A DNA stretch of 30,821 nt, taken from the NCBI GenBank assembly GCA_023413645.1, contig JAEZPN010000092.1:1-30821 (forward strand), read 5' to 3'. Numbering within the stretch: position 1 is the first letter of the stretch; each line of letters starts with the position of its first letter. The position numbers were made by a program, and so were the translations under genes. Source of the DNA: Bacteroidota bacterium. Lineage in GTDB: Bacteria; Bacteroidota; Bacteroidia; Bacteroidales; Rikenellaceae. Shown in pieces: positions 1 to 8,054 of the stretch. The notes under the pieces were generated by a model. It saw only the letters and a program-made list of their open reading frames with translations. It made no database searches and was not told the DNA's origin.

Positions 1-78
1 CACCAGAACCCACAAAAACCCACAAGAACCACCGAACCCACCAAAACACCAAAACACCAAAACCCGCGCAAAAAAAAT
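1..78. other. Low-complexity CA-rich non-coding edge
   Basis: The left edge is made of short C-and-A blocks (CCCACA, CCAAAA and ACACC types) repeated imperfectly, with almost no T. I see no start codon, ribosome binding site or hairpin within it. It lies beyond the terminator of the lipoprotein gene to its right, so it is probably intergenic spacer or the end of a degenerate short repeat that continues outside the window. Confidence 0.4.
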
Positions 79-105
79 CGGAGCCTCCCGAAAAGGGAAG
101 CTCCG
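79..105 (-). terminator. Intrinsic terminator of the large lipoprotein gene
   Basis: The stem CGGAGC/GCTCCG (79-84 with 100-105) continues as TCCC/GGGA around a GAAAA loop, with one mismatch. Read on the minus strand it is followed by a T run (the A tract at 70-77). It lies 35 bases past the stop codon of the 1167-residue lipoprotein gene, as expected for a rho-independent terminator. Confidence 0.85.
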
Positions 106-140
106 AAAAGTTATTTGGTCAAACGACCGTTCTCTGCAAA

Positions 141-3100
141 TTATGCGTAGAGAACTACAGAGTAAGTGAAGTGGTATGCGTTACCCTCGCACTCGAAGTA
201 ACCATCGAATGTGTAAGTACCATCATCTGCGATTGAGACCTCAATCACACACTTATCCATTACCTTACCACCGAACTTGCAGTAGTAGTCATTCAATGTA
301 CCATCACCAAGAGTCTTGGTACCTGCAGCGATAGCTGTGTAATCAGTCTGGTAGAAGTCAATTACTAAATCACTGTAACCTTCGAATCTGAAGCCAATCT
401 CGTGCTCGCTATAACCCTGACCACCACCGTATGTAGTATAGTGCTCGTAGCAAGTCAACTCGATAGTTTCACCTACTGCTGGAGGCTCTGGAGCAACATA
501 CTGGCTAGGAACAACCATATCTGCAACACCACCTACAGAAGAAGTTACGTTACCTACGTAAGTACCATTGAACTGCTTGAGGTTGTCCATGTCGTTGAGT
601 GAACCGTAGTAAATACCCTCGAATGTGAACTGATACTGACCATCAACCTCAGCTACGATAACCTTACCGCCCTGGAGATCCTTCAATGAACCGCCGTCGT
701 TAAGATCGATGAATGAGTAGCTATCAGTGTAAACCATACCTGTGCCGTTACCTACCCAGTAAGTACCCTCTGCCAAGTAGTTATCATCAGAACAGTTCCA
801 GAAGTTACAAGTCAACTCGATACCATCCTCGTTAGAGAAGAGAATCTGGAAGTCTGCCCAGTTGCTCCACCAGCAAACAGTAGCTGCTGTGAAAGTGAAG
901 TTAGGCATCTCGGGCTCAACTGGCTCACCGGGCTCGTCACCACCCCCAGAACCGGGAACTACGAGACCCTCGATGTCACCATAGTAGTGGTACTTACCAA
1001 CTGTAGAACGTACAACCAAGTCGTACTTGCCATCTACGTAAGCAACAGTGATCTTGATGTCGCTAACCCAAGAAGTACCGTTTACGTAAGTGTTACCAAG
1101 AGCGTAACCTGAATCGTAGTAGAGCTGGTAGTCCCAAACACCCTCGTTCAAGTAGTTTACACCACCGTTACCTGCAGTTGTAGTGATAACATCACCGTTA
1201 GTCTTAGTAAGAGTCAAAGCGTAGTAGTTAGGATCGTTCTCCTGGTATGCAGCAGTTACAGATGCCAACTCCTCAGCAACCTGCTCGTAAACGTACTCAC
1301 CGTATACACAGTTAGAATATGTACCATCAGCAAACTGAACACCAACAGCTACCTTGTAAGTACCGTCAGAGAATGAGTAAACGTAGTCAGCAGTACGAGT
1401 TGCAAGGATTGGGTTAGTCTCGCTAGACTGATAGATCCAGTCTGAGCTGTATGCTACGTCGTAGCACTCCTCCTCAGTCTTCTGGTAGTATGAAGAAGCT
1501 GTAGTAGAGATGATGTAGTACTGGAACTTCTTAACGTCAGCACCCTCAAGACCACCAACTGTGATGTGAGCACCCTCAGAATCGAATGTTACAGACTCGA
1601 TAGTAGGAATGTAAGTCTCGTTAATTGTGAGATCATCGCTAGTAACGGGGAACTGTGCAGCTGTGTAGTTACCATCAGCGTCAATCATCAATACACCAAG
1701 ATACTTAGTAGTAGCAGGATTAGAAACTGAAGTACCTACGTATACGCAGTACTGGTTAGCCTCGAGGTCAGTAGCGTCGCGGCCGTAACCGTTGTTGATA
1801 AGATCATCAACCAAGTCAGACTCAGCCATCTCGTTGTCATACCAACGTGTGTAGAGAGCAGAAACGTTCTCACCAACAGTAAGATCAACTGCTACAGTGT
1901 AGAGACCGTGATCCTCGTTGTAATCCCAAGAGTACTCCAAAGCTGGCTCTGCAGCAACAAGATCAGCTGTAGAGAAGTAGAAGTACTTCAAATCCTCCTT
2001 AGAGTACTCAGTCTTGCCATCCTCCCATGTGAAGAGAGCCATCACGTAGTCAGTAGCAGGCTTAGTCTCGAATGAGTAGTAGTCAGAAGTGTAAGCCAAG
2101 AGGTTAGCGAGTGAGATATTCTCCTCAACAACGTCTGATGTGATCTCGAAACCGAATGAGTACCAGTTAGGATACTGCAAGTAGCTGTTCAAGTAATCCC
2201 AGAAGAGATCCTCCATTGAAGGATAGTATCCGTAAACCTCAACATATTCGTTGATGTCATTCAAAGACATAGGATAGAGGTGGTAAGAAACACCGCCACG
2301 GAGAACAACGTTGAAGTATGCGCTGTCGAATGTACGGTTCTCTACGTTCTCCTCAACCTTGAGAGTGAGCTGCTTGAAAGGAACAGCAATAACCTCATCC
2401 CAAAGGAGATCACCAGCGTTCTGAACGTCAGTAGGAATAACGCAGATCATGAATGAGTTACCCTCATATGACAACATGTTGTACCAATCGAGGTAGTCGA
2501 TAACCTCCTCAACAGTGAAGTTGATAGTCCACTTCTCGTTTACGCCGTCAACGTAGATAGCTGAATCCCAATCGTTCTCACCTACGTTAGTGAAGAAGTT
2601 CTGGATATAAGAAGCAGCAGCGGGAATGTTGAACTCGCCCCAGTTTGAGTTGTAAGCCTCCTCAAGACGACCCTCATACTCATAGTAGTCATCGAGGTTA
2701 AGAACTGCGAAGTAGAAGTTGTTGAACTCCTCAACCTTCTCAGTAACACCCCAGTTCTCACGCTCATACTTGTCAACCAATGTGTTAACGATAGTTACGT
2801 TACCAGCCTTGTCAACCTGAAGGTCGATAGCTGCCAACTCAACGTCAACAGACATTACCTTACATGCACCAGATGAAGTATTGAAGTGGATAGCAACCTT
2901 ACCAGACTTATCAGCGTACTGAGCAAAGTTCTTAGCAGGACCAGTGATGTTCAAAACATAGTCCATACCACCTACGGCGCGAGTGTCAACGATCTCAGCC
3001 TTCCAACCGAGAGGCTGGTTCATAACGTTGATATCCTCAACAGCATCGTTGATAGCGAAAGGAATAGCAACTGTCTCAGCAAGCTTTACATATACTGCAG

Positions 3101-3644
3101 ACTTAGCAGCCTCGAACTCAACGAGCTCAGCAACAGCTGTAGTGAATACAGTACCGTCAGCCAAAGTGATAGTAGCGATATCACCATCAACCTCGATGCT
3201 TGCAACAACGCACTCAGCAGTTACGCCATTGATAGCAACCCAGTTCTGACCGTCTGCGCTAACCTCCAATACACCGTCAACTACACGGTACTCGAGAGGA
3301 TCGCACTGGCAAGGAGTAGCAGGCTCGCAATCGCAACCTACAGGTGCCAATACAGTGATCTCTTCGCCGTTTGAAAGCTTAATAGTCTGGTTACCGTCAG
3401 TATCAGTTGTAACCTCAACGATAACAACCTGACCGTCGATAAGAGCCTTAACAGCGTCAATCTCATTCTGGAGTTTAGTCTCCAAATTCGCAACGCGCTG
3501 AGTCAAAGCCTCAAGGTCAACCTTGATCTGCTCAACGTCGTTCTTAAGTGCTGTATCGTCATACGAACATGACGCAGCAAATGCCATAGCAGCAACCAAA
3601 GTAGCAGCTACAACCGACTTGAGGGTAGAATAAATTTTCCTCAT
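141..3644 (-). CDS. Large surface lipoprotein with DUF4988/PL29-type N-terminus
   Basis: This 1167-residue secreted protein begins with a signal peptide whose lipobox ends at Cys26 (AFAASC), so it should be a lipoprotein, probably surface exposed. A coiled coil at about residues 31-68 (heptads such as LEALTQRVANLETKL) leads into a short Cys-rich segment (CDCEPATPCQCD) and a small beta unit. This is the layout of the DUF4988/PL29 N-terminal region found on many Bacteroidales lipoproteins. No lyase domain follows. The middle is Tyr- and acid-rich beta sequence that I cannot assign. The last 380 residues look like three related beta modules (about 790-898, 913-1035, 1054-1167), with a Gly/Pro/Glu linker before the second. 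Codon use is strongly biased (TAC, AAC, GTA, GCA), which suggests high expression. The ligand is unknown; glycan or host-surface binding is only a guess. It is monocistronic, with its own terminator. Confidence 0.85.
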   Translation of the reverse strand: MRKIYSTLKSVVAATLVAAMAFAASCSYDDTALKNDVEQIKVDLEALTQRVANLETKLQNEIDAVKALIDGQVVIVEVTTDTDGNQTIKLSNGEEITVLAPVGCDCEPATPCQCDPLEYRVVDGVLEVSADGQNWVAINGVTAECVVASIEVDGDIATITLADGTVFTTAVAELVEFEAAKSAVYVKLAETVAIPFAINDAVEDINVMNQPLGWKAEIVDTRAVGGMDYVLNITGPAKNFAQYADKSGKVAIHFNTSSGACKVMSVDVELAAIDLQVDKAGNVTIVNTLVDKYERENWGVTEKVEEFNNFYFAVLNLDDYYEYEGRLEEAYNSNWGEFNIPAAASYIQNFFTNVGENDWDSAIYVDGVNEKWTINFTVEEVIDYLDWYNMLSYEGNSFMICVIPTDVQNAGDLLWDEVIAVPFKQLTLKVEENVENRTFDSAYFNVVLRGGVSYHLYPMSLNDINEYVEVYGYYPSMEDLFWDYLNSYLQYPNWYSFGFEITSDVVEENISLANLLAYTSDYYSFETKPATDYVMALFTWEDGKTEYSKEDLKYFYFSTADLVAAEPALEYSWDYNEDHGLYTVAVDLTVGENVSALYTRWYDNEMAESDLVDDLINNGYGRDATDLEANQYCVYVGTSVSNPATTKYLGVLMIDADGNYTAAQFPVTSDDLTINETYIPTIESVTFDSEGAHITVGGLEGADVKKFQYYIISTTASSYYQKTEEECYDVAYSSDWIYQSSETNPILATRTADYVYSFSDGTYKVAVGVQFADGTYSNCVYGEYVYEQVAEELASVTAAYQENDPNYYALTLTKTNGDVITTTAGNGGVNYLNEGVWDYQLYYDSGYALGNTYVNGTSWVSDIKITVAYVDGKYDLVVRSTVGKYHYYGDIEGLVVPGSGGGDEPGEPVEPEMPNFTFTAATVCWWSNWADFQILFSNEDGIELTCNFWNCSDDNYLAEGTYWVGNGTGMVYTDSYSFIDLNDGGSLKDLQGGKVIVAEVDGQYQFTFEGIYYGSLNDMDNLKQFNGTYVGNVTSSVGGVADMVVPSQYVAPEPPAVGETIELTCYEHYTTYGGGQGYSEHEIGFRFEGYSDLVIDFYQTDYTAIAAGTKTLGDGTLNDYYCKFGGKVMDKCVIEVSIADDGTYTFDGYFECEGNAYHFTYSVVLYA

Positions 3645-3740
3645 AGTGCTAAAGTTTTAATAGTGGTTAATAATAAATAATTGTGTTCTGTTTTAAGGGC
3701 GACAAAGGCGGCATTCGTTAAAATGTCGCGATTATCAATG

Positions 3741-3748
3741 CAAATATA
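3741..3748 (-). promoter_or_regulatory. Possible -7 box for the large lipoprotein gene
   Basis: On the minus strand the bases read TATATTTG, which fits the Bacteroidota TAnnTTTG -7 box. A TTG at 3770-3772 could serve as the -33 element, but the 21-base spacer is slightly long. It would give a 5' leader of roughly 90 bases before the ATG at 3644. The surroundings are very AT-rich, so a chance match is possible. Confidence 0.4.
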
Positions 3749-3866
3749 TAAAATATTTTTCAAATAATGCAACAATTCTACATATTTTTTTAAACAATTA
3801 TTAACAGCAGACTCACTATTTTCATAAACAAACGAACACAAATACTATATATCGGGGAGATAAAAA

Positions 3867-3904
3867 ATGCGAGTGGAGCACATAAAAGCGCACTCCACTC
3901 GCAT
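3867..3904 (-). terminator. Intrinsic terminator after gcvH
   Basis: A perfect 12-bp stem (ATGCGAGTGGAG with CTCCACTCGCAT) closes a 14-base loop. On the minus strand it is followed by ATTTTTTAT. It starts 21 bases past the gcvH stop codon. Confidence 0.9.
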
Positions 3905-3925
3905 AAATATTAACGTCTGCAACGA

Positions 3926-4306
3926 TTAGCCGATAAGAGCCTCGTATGCTGCTGCGTCCAACAAACCATCAACCTCAGCAGGGTTAGACATCTTGATCTT
4001 AACCAACCAACCCTCACCGTATGGATCCTTGTTTACGAGTGATGAATCAGCCTCAACAGCCTCATTGAACTCGATAACCTCGCCGCTAACGGGAGAGAAA
4101 GCATCAGATACAGTCTTAACAGCCTCGATAGAACCGAAAACCTCGTTTGCCTCGATAGTCTCACCTACAGTGGGAACATCAACGAAAACGATGTCACCAA
4201 GCTGTGACTGTGCGTAATCTGTAATGCCGATAACGGCAACATCACCCTCTACACGGCACCACTCGTGGTCGTTAGAGTACTTCAAATTTGCAGGTACATT
4301 AGCCAT
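3926..4306 (-). CDS. gcvH: Glycine cleavage system H protein
   Basis: This 126-residue protein is the lipoyl-carrying shuttle of the glycine cleavage system. Its lipoyl arm carries the aminomethyl group from P-protein (glycine decarboxylase) to T-protein and is re-oxidised by L-protein, in the cytoplasm. The length is standard. The family opening is clear (LKYSNDHEWCRVEGDVAVIGITDYAQ), and the lipoylation site is in GSIEAVKTVSDAFSP, with Lys64 as the modified residue. The C-terminal NPAEVDGLLDAAAYEALIG is also typical. The other gcv genes are not in this window, so H is encoded apart from its partners. It has its own promoter (4347-4378) and terminator (3867-3904), so it is probably transcribed alone despite lying downstream of birA. 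Confidence 0.97.
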   Translation of the reverse strand: MANVPANLKYSNDHEWCRVEGDVAVIGITDYAQSQLGDIVFVDVPTVGETIEANEVFGSIEAVKTVSDAFSPVSGEVIEFNEAVEADSSLVNKDPYGEGWLVKIKMSNPAEVDGLLDAAAYEALIG

Positions 4307-4346
4307 AATTAAAGTAGTATTTAAGTTTTGTATTGTTTCGCAACCA

Positions 4347-4378
4347 CAAATATATGTAATATTTCGCCGAATAACAAA
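4347..4378 (-). promoter_or_regulatory. Bacteroidota-type promoter of gcvH
   Basis: Minus-strand TTTG (4375-4378), a 20-base spacer and TATATTTG (4347-4354) match the -33/-7 consensus used by the Bacteroidota primary sigma factor. Transcription would start about 30-35 bases before the gcvH ATG. Confidence 0.7.
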
Positions 4379-4402
4379 ATTTTACGCAACTTTTTACGTA
4401 TT

Positions 4403-5122
4403 TCACCTTATCACAAACTCCACCTCCTTAAAGGCATACTCGCACAAAGTGCCGTCGCGATGCTCCAAGCACAAGTGTCCCGTAGCTCGCACACCACGTA
4501 TGGCAGCCTCGAAGCGCTCACCCGAAGGATAGGCAAAGGTGTGGAAGGCATCACGGCGATAGAGGCGGCTATTATATGTCGCTTCGATAAGTTCACGCTC
4601 ACCATGCTCAAGGCACAAATACCACTTGGCGAGATGCGTCAAAAAACACTCCAAGACCTCACGGCGCTCACACTCCGCGCCGCGCTCGACGATGATAGAG
4701 GTGGGATTAGGTAGATCGGCAGGGAACTCGCTCTGGTTCACATTGAGGCCAACACCCACAATAGTGCGCGCTATATGTTCGCCAGCAAGCGACTGCTCAA
4801 TAAGCACGCCAGCAATCTTCTTATCGCCAGCATAGATGTCGTTAGTCCACTTTATGCGGCACTCCACACCATAATCAGCCAGCGTATCGACAAGCGACAA
4901 AGCAACAATCTCTGATAGCATAAACTGTTCAACAGCAGTAAGAAACGACGGCGTAAGCACCGCCGAGAAGGTGAGGTTTACACCCTGGTTACTATGCCAC
5001 GTATGGCCGCGCTGACCACGGCCTGCGCTCTGGTGCTCAGCCCACACAACATCCATATGGCCATACTGCGAGCCACGTGCTTCATCGTTCGTAGAGGTAG
5101 TAAAGTCTATGTAGTGTATCAT
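4403..5122 (-). CDS. birA: Biotin--[acetyl-CoA-carboxylase] ligase
   Basis: This 239-residue enzyme activates biotin with ATP and attaches it to the carrier lysine of biotin-dependent carboxylases in the cytoplasm. Key motifs are the biotinyl-AMP loop SAGRGQRGHTWHS (about residues 32-44) and KWTNDIYAGDKKIAGVLIEQ (91-110), which holds the catalytic lysine region and the family KWPND-type signature. A shorter C-terminal domain follows. There is no N-terminal helix-turn-helix, so this is a ligase-only (class I) enzyme and not the repressor form known from E. coli. It is transcribed divergently from the glutaminyl cyclotransferase gene, and the -7 boxes of the two promoters form an inverted repeat at 5143-5179. 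Confidence 0.95.
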   Translation of the reverse strand: MIHYIDFTTSTNDEARGSQYGHMDVVWAEHQSAGRGQRGHTWHSNQGVNLTFSAVLTPSFLTAVEQFMLSEIVALSLVDTLADYGVECRIKWTNDIYAGDKKIAGVLIEQSLAGEHIARTIVGVGLNVNQSEFPADLPNPTSIIVERGAECERREVLECFLTHLAKWYLCLEHGERELIEATYNSRLYRRDAFHTFAYPSGERFEAAIRGVRATGHLCLEHRDGTLCEYAFKEVEFVIR

Positions 5123-5142
5123 TCTATGACAATATTTTGGTT

Positions 5143-5150
5143 CAAAGATA
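5143..5150 (-). promoter_or_regulatory. -7 box of the birA promoter
   Basis: On the minus strand this reads TATCTTTG, a match to TAnnTTTG, 20 bases before the birA start codon. I see no good TTTG at the -33 distance. It is one arm of a 9-bp inverted repeat (CAAAGATAG/CTATCTTTG). Confidence 0.65.
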
Positions 5151-5171
5151 GCGTTTTTCCTCGAAAAAAAC

Positions 5172-5179
5172 TATCTTTG
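5172..5179 (+). promoter_or_regulatory. -7 box of the plus-strand five-gene operon
   Basis: TATCTTTG lies 22 bases before the first ATG of the glutaminyl cyclotransferase gene and mirrors the birA -7 box. The -33 element is not obvious. It would drive the run of five genes up to mqnC, since I see no other clear promoter before 11308. Confidence 0.65.
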
Positions 5180-5201
5180 CAGTGCGCTATTATATAAATA
5201 T

Positions 5202-6023
5202 ATGTATATGACCAAGATAAAGATGATAACATCGCTTATACTAGCTGCTGCAACCCTCCTTACGGCATGTGGTAACGGCAAGAATACCAGCACAAGCGAA
5301 GAGGATAAAACAACAGAGCAGAAAACTGTCCTAGCAACAGAGTACGACTACCGCATCGTAGCCGAGTATGCGCACGCCACAGATAGCTACACACAGGGAC
5401 TCGAGTATGTCGATGGCGTAATGTGGGAGGGCACAGGACGCGAGGGTAAATCGCACCTGCAGCGCATAGACCTCGCAACAGGCAAGTGCGACATCGTGGC
5501 ATCGCTACCCAAGAGCGACTTCGGCGAAGGCATAACACACTTCGGCGAGCGCATATATCAGCTTACATGGCTAAGCGAAAAGGCCTTCGTCTACGACCTT
5601 AAGGGTAACATTATCAAGACTATCCCCTACGAGGGTGAGGGTTGGGGAATAACAACAGATGGCACACGCCTCTTTATGTCGAATGGCACACCCGTAATAC
5701 GCACCATAAACCCCGAAACCTTCGCCACAGAGGGTGCTATAAGCGTGATGTTCAACGGCATGCCCCTCGACTTTGTGAATGAGTTAGAGTGGATAGAGGG
5801 TAAAATTTGGGCCAATGTCTACCTCACAGACTTCATCGTGGAGATAGACCCCGCAAATGGCAACGTCATAGGTTTCGTTGACCTATCGCCACTACGCAGC
5901 ATGCTTAAAGAAAACCCTCAGGCAGAGGCACTGAATGGCATAGCATACAACCCCGCAACAAAGCACCTATACGTTACGGGAAAGGACTGGAACAGACTCT
6001 TCGAGATAGAGATTATAAAATAG
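5202..6023 (+). CDS. Glutaminyl-peptide cyclotransferase, lipoprotein
   Basis: This 273-residue protein resembles the plant-type (five-bladed beta-propeller) glutamine cyclotransferases, which turn N-terminal glutamine of peptides into pyroglutamate. A signal peptide ends in the lipobox LLTAC (Cys23), followed by a Ser/Thr/Glu linker, so the enzyme should sit in an envelope membrane facing the periplasm or exterior. Family features are YTQGLEYVDGVMWEGTGREGKSHLQRIDLATGK near the start of the mature domain, then FGEGITHFGERIYQLTWL, WGITTDGTRLFMSNG and LNGIAYNPATKHLYVTGKDW near the end. Two in-frame ATGs (5202 and 5208) are possible; both keep the signal peptide intact. It is the first gene of the five-gene run and ends 10 bases before the next ATG. 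A role in protecting exported peptides from aminopeptidases is plausible but inferred. Confidence 0.9.
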   Translation: MYMTKIKMITSLILAAATLLTACGNGKNTSTSEEDKTTEQKTVLATEYDYRIVAEYAHATDSYTQGLEYVDGVMWEGTGREGKSHLQRIDLATGKCDIVASLPKSDFGEGITHFGERIYQLTWLSEKAFVYDLKGNIIKTIPYEGEGWGITTDGTRLFMSNGTPVIRTINPETFATEGAISVMFNGMPLDFVNELEWIEGKIWANVYLTDFIVEIDPANGNVIGFVDLSPLRSMLKENPQAEALNGIAYNPATKHLYVTGKDWNRLFEIEIIK

Positions 6024-6033
6024 AACGTTGAAT

Positions 6034-6930
6034 ATGAGCAATATACAAGAGCGCATCAAGGAGTTGATGCAGCGACACATACTCGTCAAGGATGGCGCAA
6101 TAGGCACGACACTCACTGGCACACGCCGCGATATTGTGCCCGACACCCTATCGCTTAGCGACTACGACCGTGTAGTGGCGATGTACGAGGCATCGATCAA
6201 GGCGGGAGCAAACATCATAACCACAAATACCTTTATGGCTGACCCTCTGATGCTTGCATCGTGTGGCGTGGAGACCTCGACAGAGGAGATCGTGGCAGCA
6301 GCACTACGTGCAGCACGCGAAGCACGCGAGAAGAGCGGCAAAGAGGTATTCATTGCGGGCTCCATAGGCCCCTCAACACGCAATATCACGCTTGCCATCG
6401 ACCTTACCGAGGATGAACTACGTGCATCATACAGCACACTCATCGAGGCCCTCAAGCGCGAGGGCGCAGATATTCTCCTTATTGAGAGCGTGACAGACGT
6501 ACGCAACGCTGAGATAGCTGCGGAGTTATGTCGCGAGATTGCGCCAGAGTTGCCCATAATAATCTCTGCAACACTCTCAAAAATTGGAGGTCTGCTCGTA
6601 TCGGGTCGCCCCATTGAGAAGTTTGTGGAGGATGTATCGAAGTTCGAGCCTCTCGCCATAGGCTTCAACTGCTCATACGGCGTGAAGAACGTGGTGGACA
6701 ACATCGAACTACTCACACGCTTCACATCACTCCCCACATACGCAGCTCCCTCGGCGGGTATTCCCGATCAGAAGGGTCGCCACACCGAGACAGCGAAGAA
6801 GCACACCGAGACACTCCGCACAGCGGCAGAGCGTGGACTTCTTAGTATCGTGGGCGGTTGCTGCGGCACAACAGTAGAGTACACACGTGGCGTGGCACAG
6901 ATGGCACGCCACTATAAACCCCGCAAGTAA
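6034..6930 (+). CDS. Homocysteine S-methyltransferase family protein (MetH N-domain type)
   Basis: This 298-residue TIM-barrel protein is similar to the homocysteine-binding N-terminal domain of cobalamin-dependent methionine synthase. The fold motifs are clear: VKDGAIGTTLTG at the start, ANIITTNTF, IAGSIGPS, LLIESVTDVRNAE and AAPSAGIPD. The three zinc-ligand cysteines are Cys213 (GFNCSYG) and Cys276/Cys277 (GGCCGTT). The folate-, cobalamin- and activation domains of full MetH (about 1200 residues) are absent, so it either works with separately encoded partners or uses another methyl donor such as S-methylmethionine. The ATG at 6034 is preferred over an in-frame TTG two codons earlier. It ends one base before the next gene's ATG, which suggests translational coupling. 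Confidence 0.88.
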   Translation: MSNIQERIKELMQRHILVKDGAIGTTLTGTRRDIVPDTLSLSDYDRVVAMYEASIKAGANIITTNTFMADPLMLASCGVETSTEEIVAAALRAAREAREKSGKEVFIAGSIGPSTRNITLAIDLTEDELRASYSTLIEALKREGADILLIESVTDVRNAEIAAELCREIAPELPIIISATLSKIGGLLVSGRPIEKFVEDVSKFEPLAIGFNCSYGVKNVVDNIELLTRFTSLPTYAAPSAGIPDQKGRHTETAKKHTETLRTAAERGLLSIVGGCCGTTVEYTRGVAQMARHYKPRK

Positions 6931-6931
6931 C

Positions 6932-8038
6932 ATGACACCCATAGAGTTTCGTAGAGCACTGCACCGTCGCCCCGAGCTATCGTTCCAGGAACATGATACA
7001 CAGCAGTTTATAATAGATGCTCTCCACAGCGAGGGCATACCCTATCGTGTTATCGCGGGCACGGGAGTATTGGCCGTGATAGAGGGCAAGCGCGGCAATC
7101 ACGAGCGCGCCGTAGTGCTTCGTGCCGACATCGACGCACTCCCCATCGAGGAGCTTAACAACGTGGAATACCGTTCTGAGAATAAGGGTGTTATGCACGC
7201 ATGTGGTCACGACATGCACGCAGGAATACTCTTTGGCGTATTGCAGAGTCTCAACCGCGAGCGCAACTTCGAGGGTACGCTCTTCGGTATCTTCCAGCCT
7301 GGCGAGGAGCTGAACCCTGGCGGTGCATCGTTGGTGCTTAAGGAGGAACCATTCAAGGGCTACGACGTGGCAGCAGTGATTGGTGAGCACGTTGACGCGC
7401 GCCTCGAGGTGGGCGAGATAGGCATCTGCCCAGGTCGCTTTATGGCATCGAACGACGAGCTACGCTTCCGCGTATCGGGACGTGGCGGACACGCTGCACG
7501 CCGCAAGGAGGTCAATGATACGGTTACGGCGATGGCAGATATGGTAATACGTACAACATCGCTCAACTCGCCCGACGCAGTAGTATCGGTGGGACGCATG
7601 ATAGCCGAGGGTGCTACGAACGTGATACCCAGCGAAGTAACAGCCGAGGGCACAATGCGAACCTTCGACAGCGAGGTGCGTGAGCGCATCTACACACACA
7701 TCCACGGCAACGCCCGCATGGTGGCGGATAAGTATGACGTGAAGGTAGATGTAGACATCAACCGCGGTTACCCATGCGTTACGAACAACGTGCTTCTATC
7801 GTACGAGGCGATGATCGTAGCGGCGGATGAGGGTATCACCGTGAGAGAGTTGCAGCCCATGACCACTGCCGAGGACTTCGGCTACTACACCGAGCGTTAC
7901 CCCTCGCTCTTCTATCGCTTGGGCGTGGGAGGTAAGGCGGGAGGCTCACACACAGCAACATTCTGCCCCGATGAGGGCGCAATAGAGGTGGGAGTGCGCA
8001 TGATGCAGCGCATAGCACTCCACATCCTCAACAAGTAA
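6932..8038 (+). CDS. M20-family amidohydrolase
   Basis: This 368-residue metallopeptidase is of the hippurate hydrolase/IAA-amino acid hydrolase (M20D) type, which cleaves N-acyl amino acids or similar amides using two metal ions. Visible motifs are FRRALHRRPELSFQEHDT at the start, RADIDALPIEE (about 64-74), HACGHDMHAG (89-98, with the metal-binding Cys91, His93 and His96 region), FQPGEELNPGG (catalytic Glu125/126), GEHVDARLEVG (His153) and the C-terminal SHTATFCPDEGA. I chose the ATG at 6932, one base after the previous stop; this gives the usual family N-terminus, whereas a longer frame from 6887 would overlap the methyltransferase gene. There is no signal peptide, so it acts in the cytoplasm. 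The substrate cannot be deduced. Confidence 0.92.
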   Translation: MTPIEFRRALHRRPELSFQEHDTQQFIIDALHSEGIPYRVIAGTGVLAVIEGKRGNHERAVVLRADIDALPIEELNNVEYRSENKGVMHACGHDMHAGILFGVLQSLNRERNFEGTLFGIFQPGEELNPGGASLVLKEEPFKGYDVAAVIGEHVDARLEVGEIGICPGRFMASNDELRFRVSGRGGHAARRKEVNDTVTAMADMVIRTTSLNSPDAVVSVGRMIAEGATNVIPSEVTAEGTMRTFDSEVRERIYTHIHGNARMVADKYDVKVDVDINRGYPCVTNNVLLSYEAMIVAADEGITVRELQPMTTAEDFGYYTERYPSLFYRLGVGGKAGGSHTATFCPDEGAIEVGVRMMQRIALHILNK

Positions 8039-8054
8039 CATACAATAAGGATAA

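Noticed and set aside
3926..5122. gcvH and birA as one operon for cofactor attachment
   Set aside because: gcvH has its own good promoter in the gap, and it needs lipoylation, not biotinylation, so a shared function is not supported.
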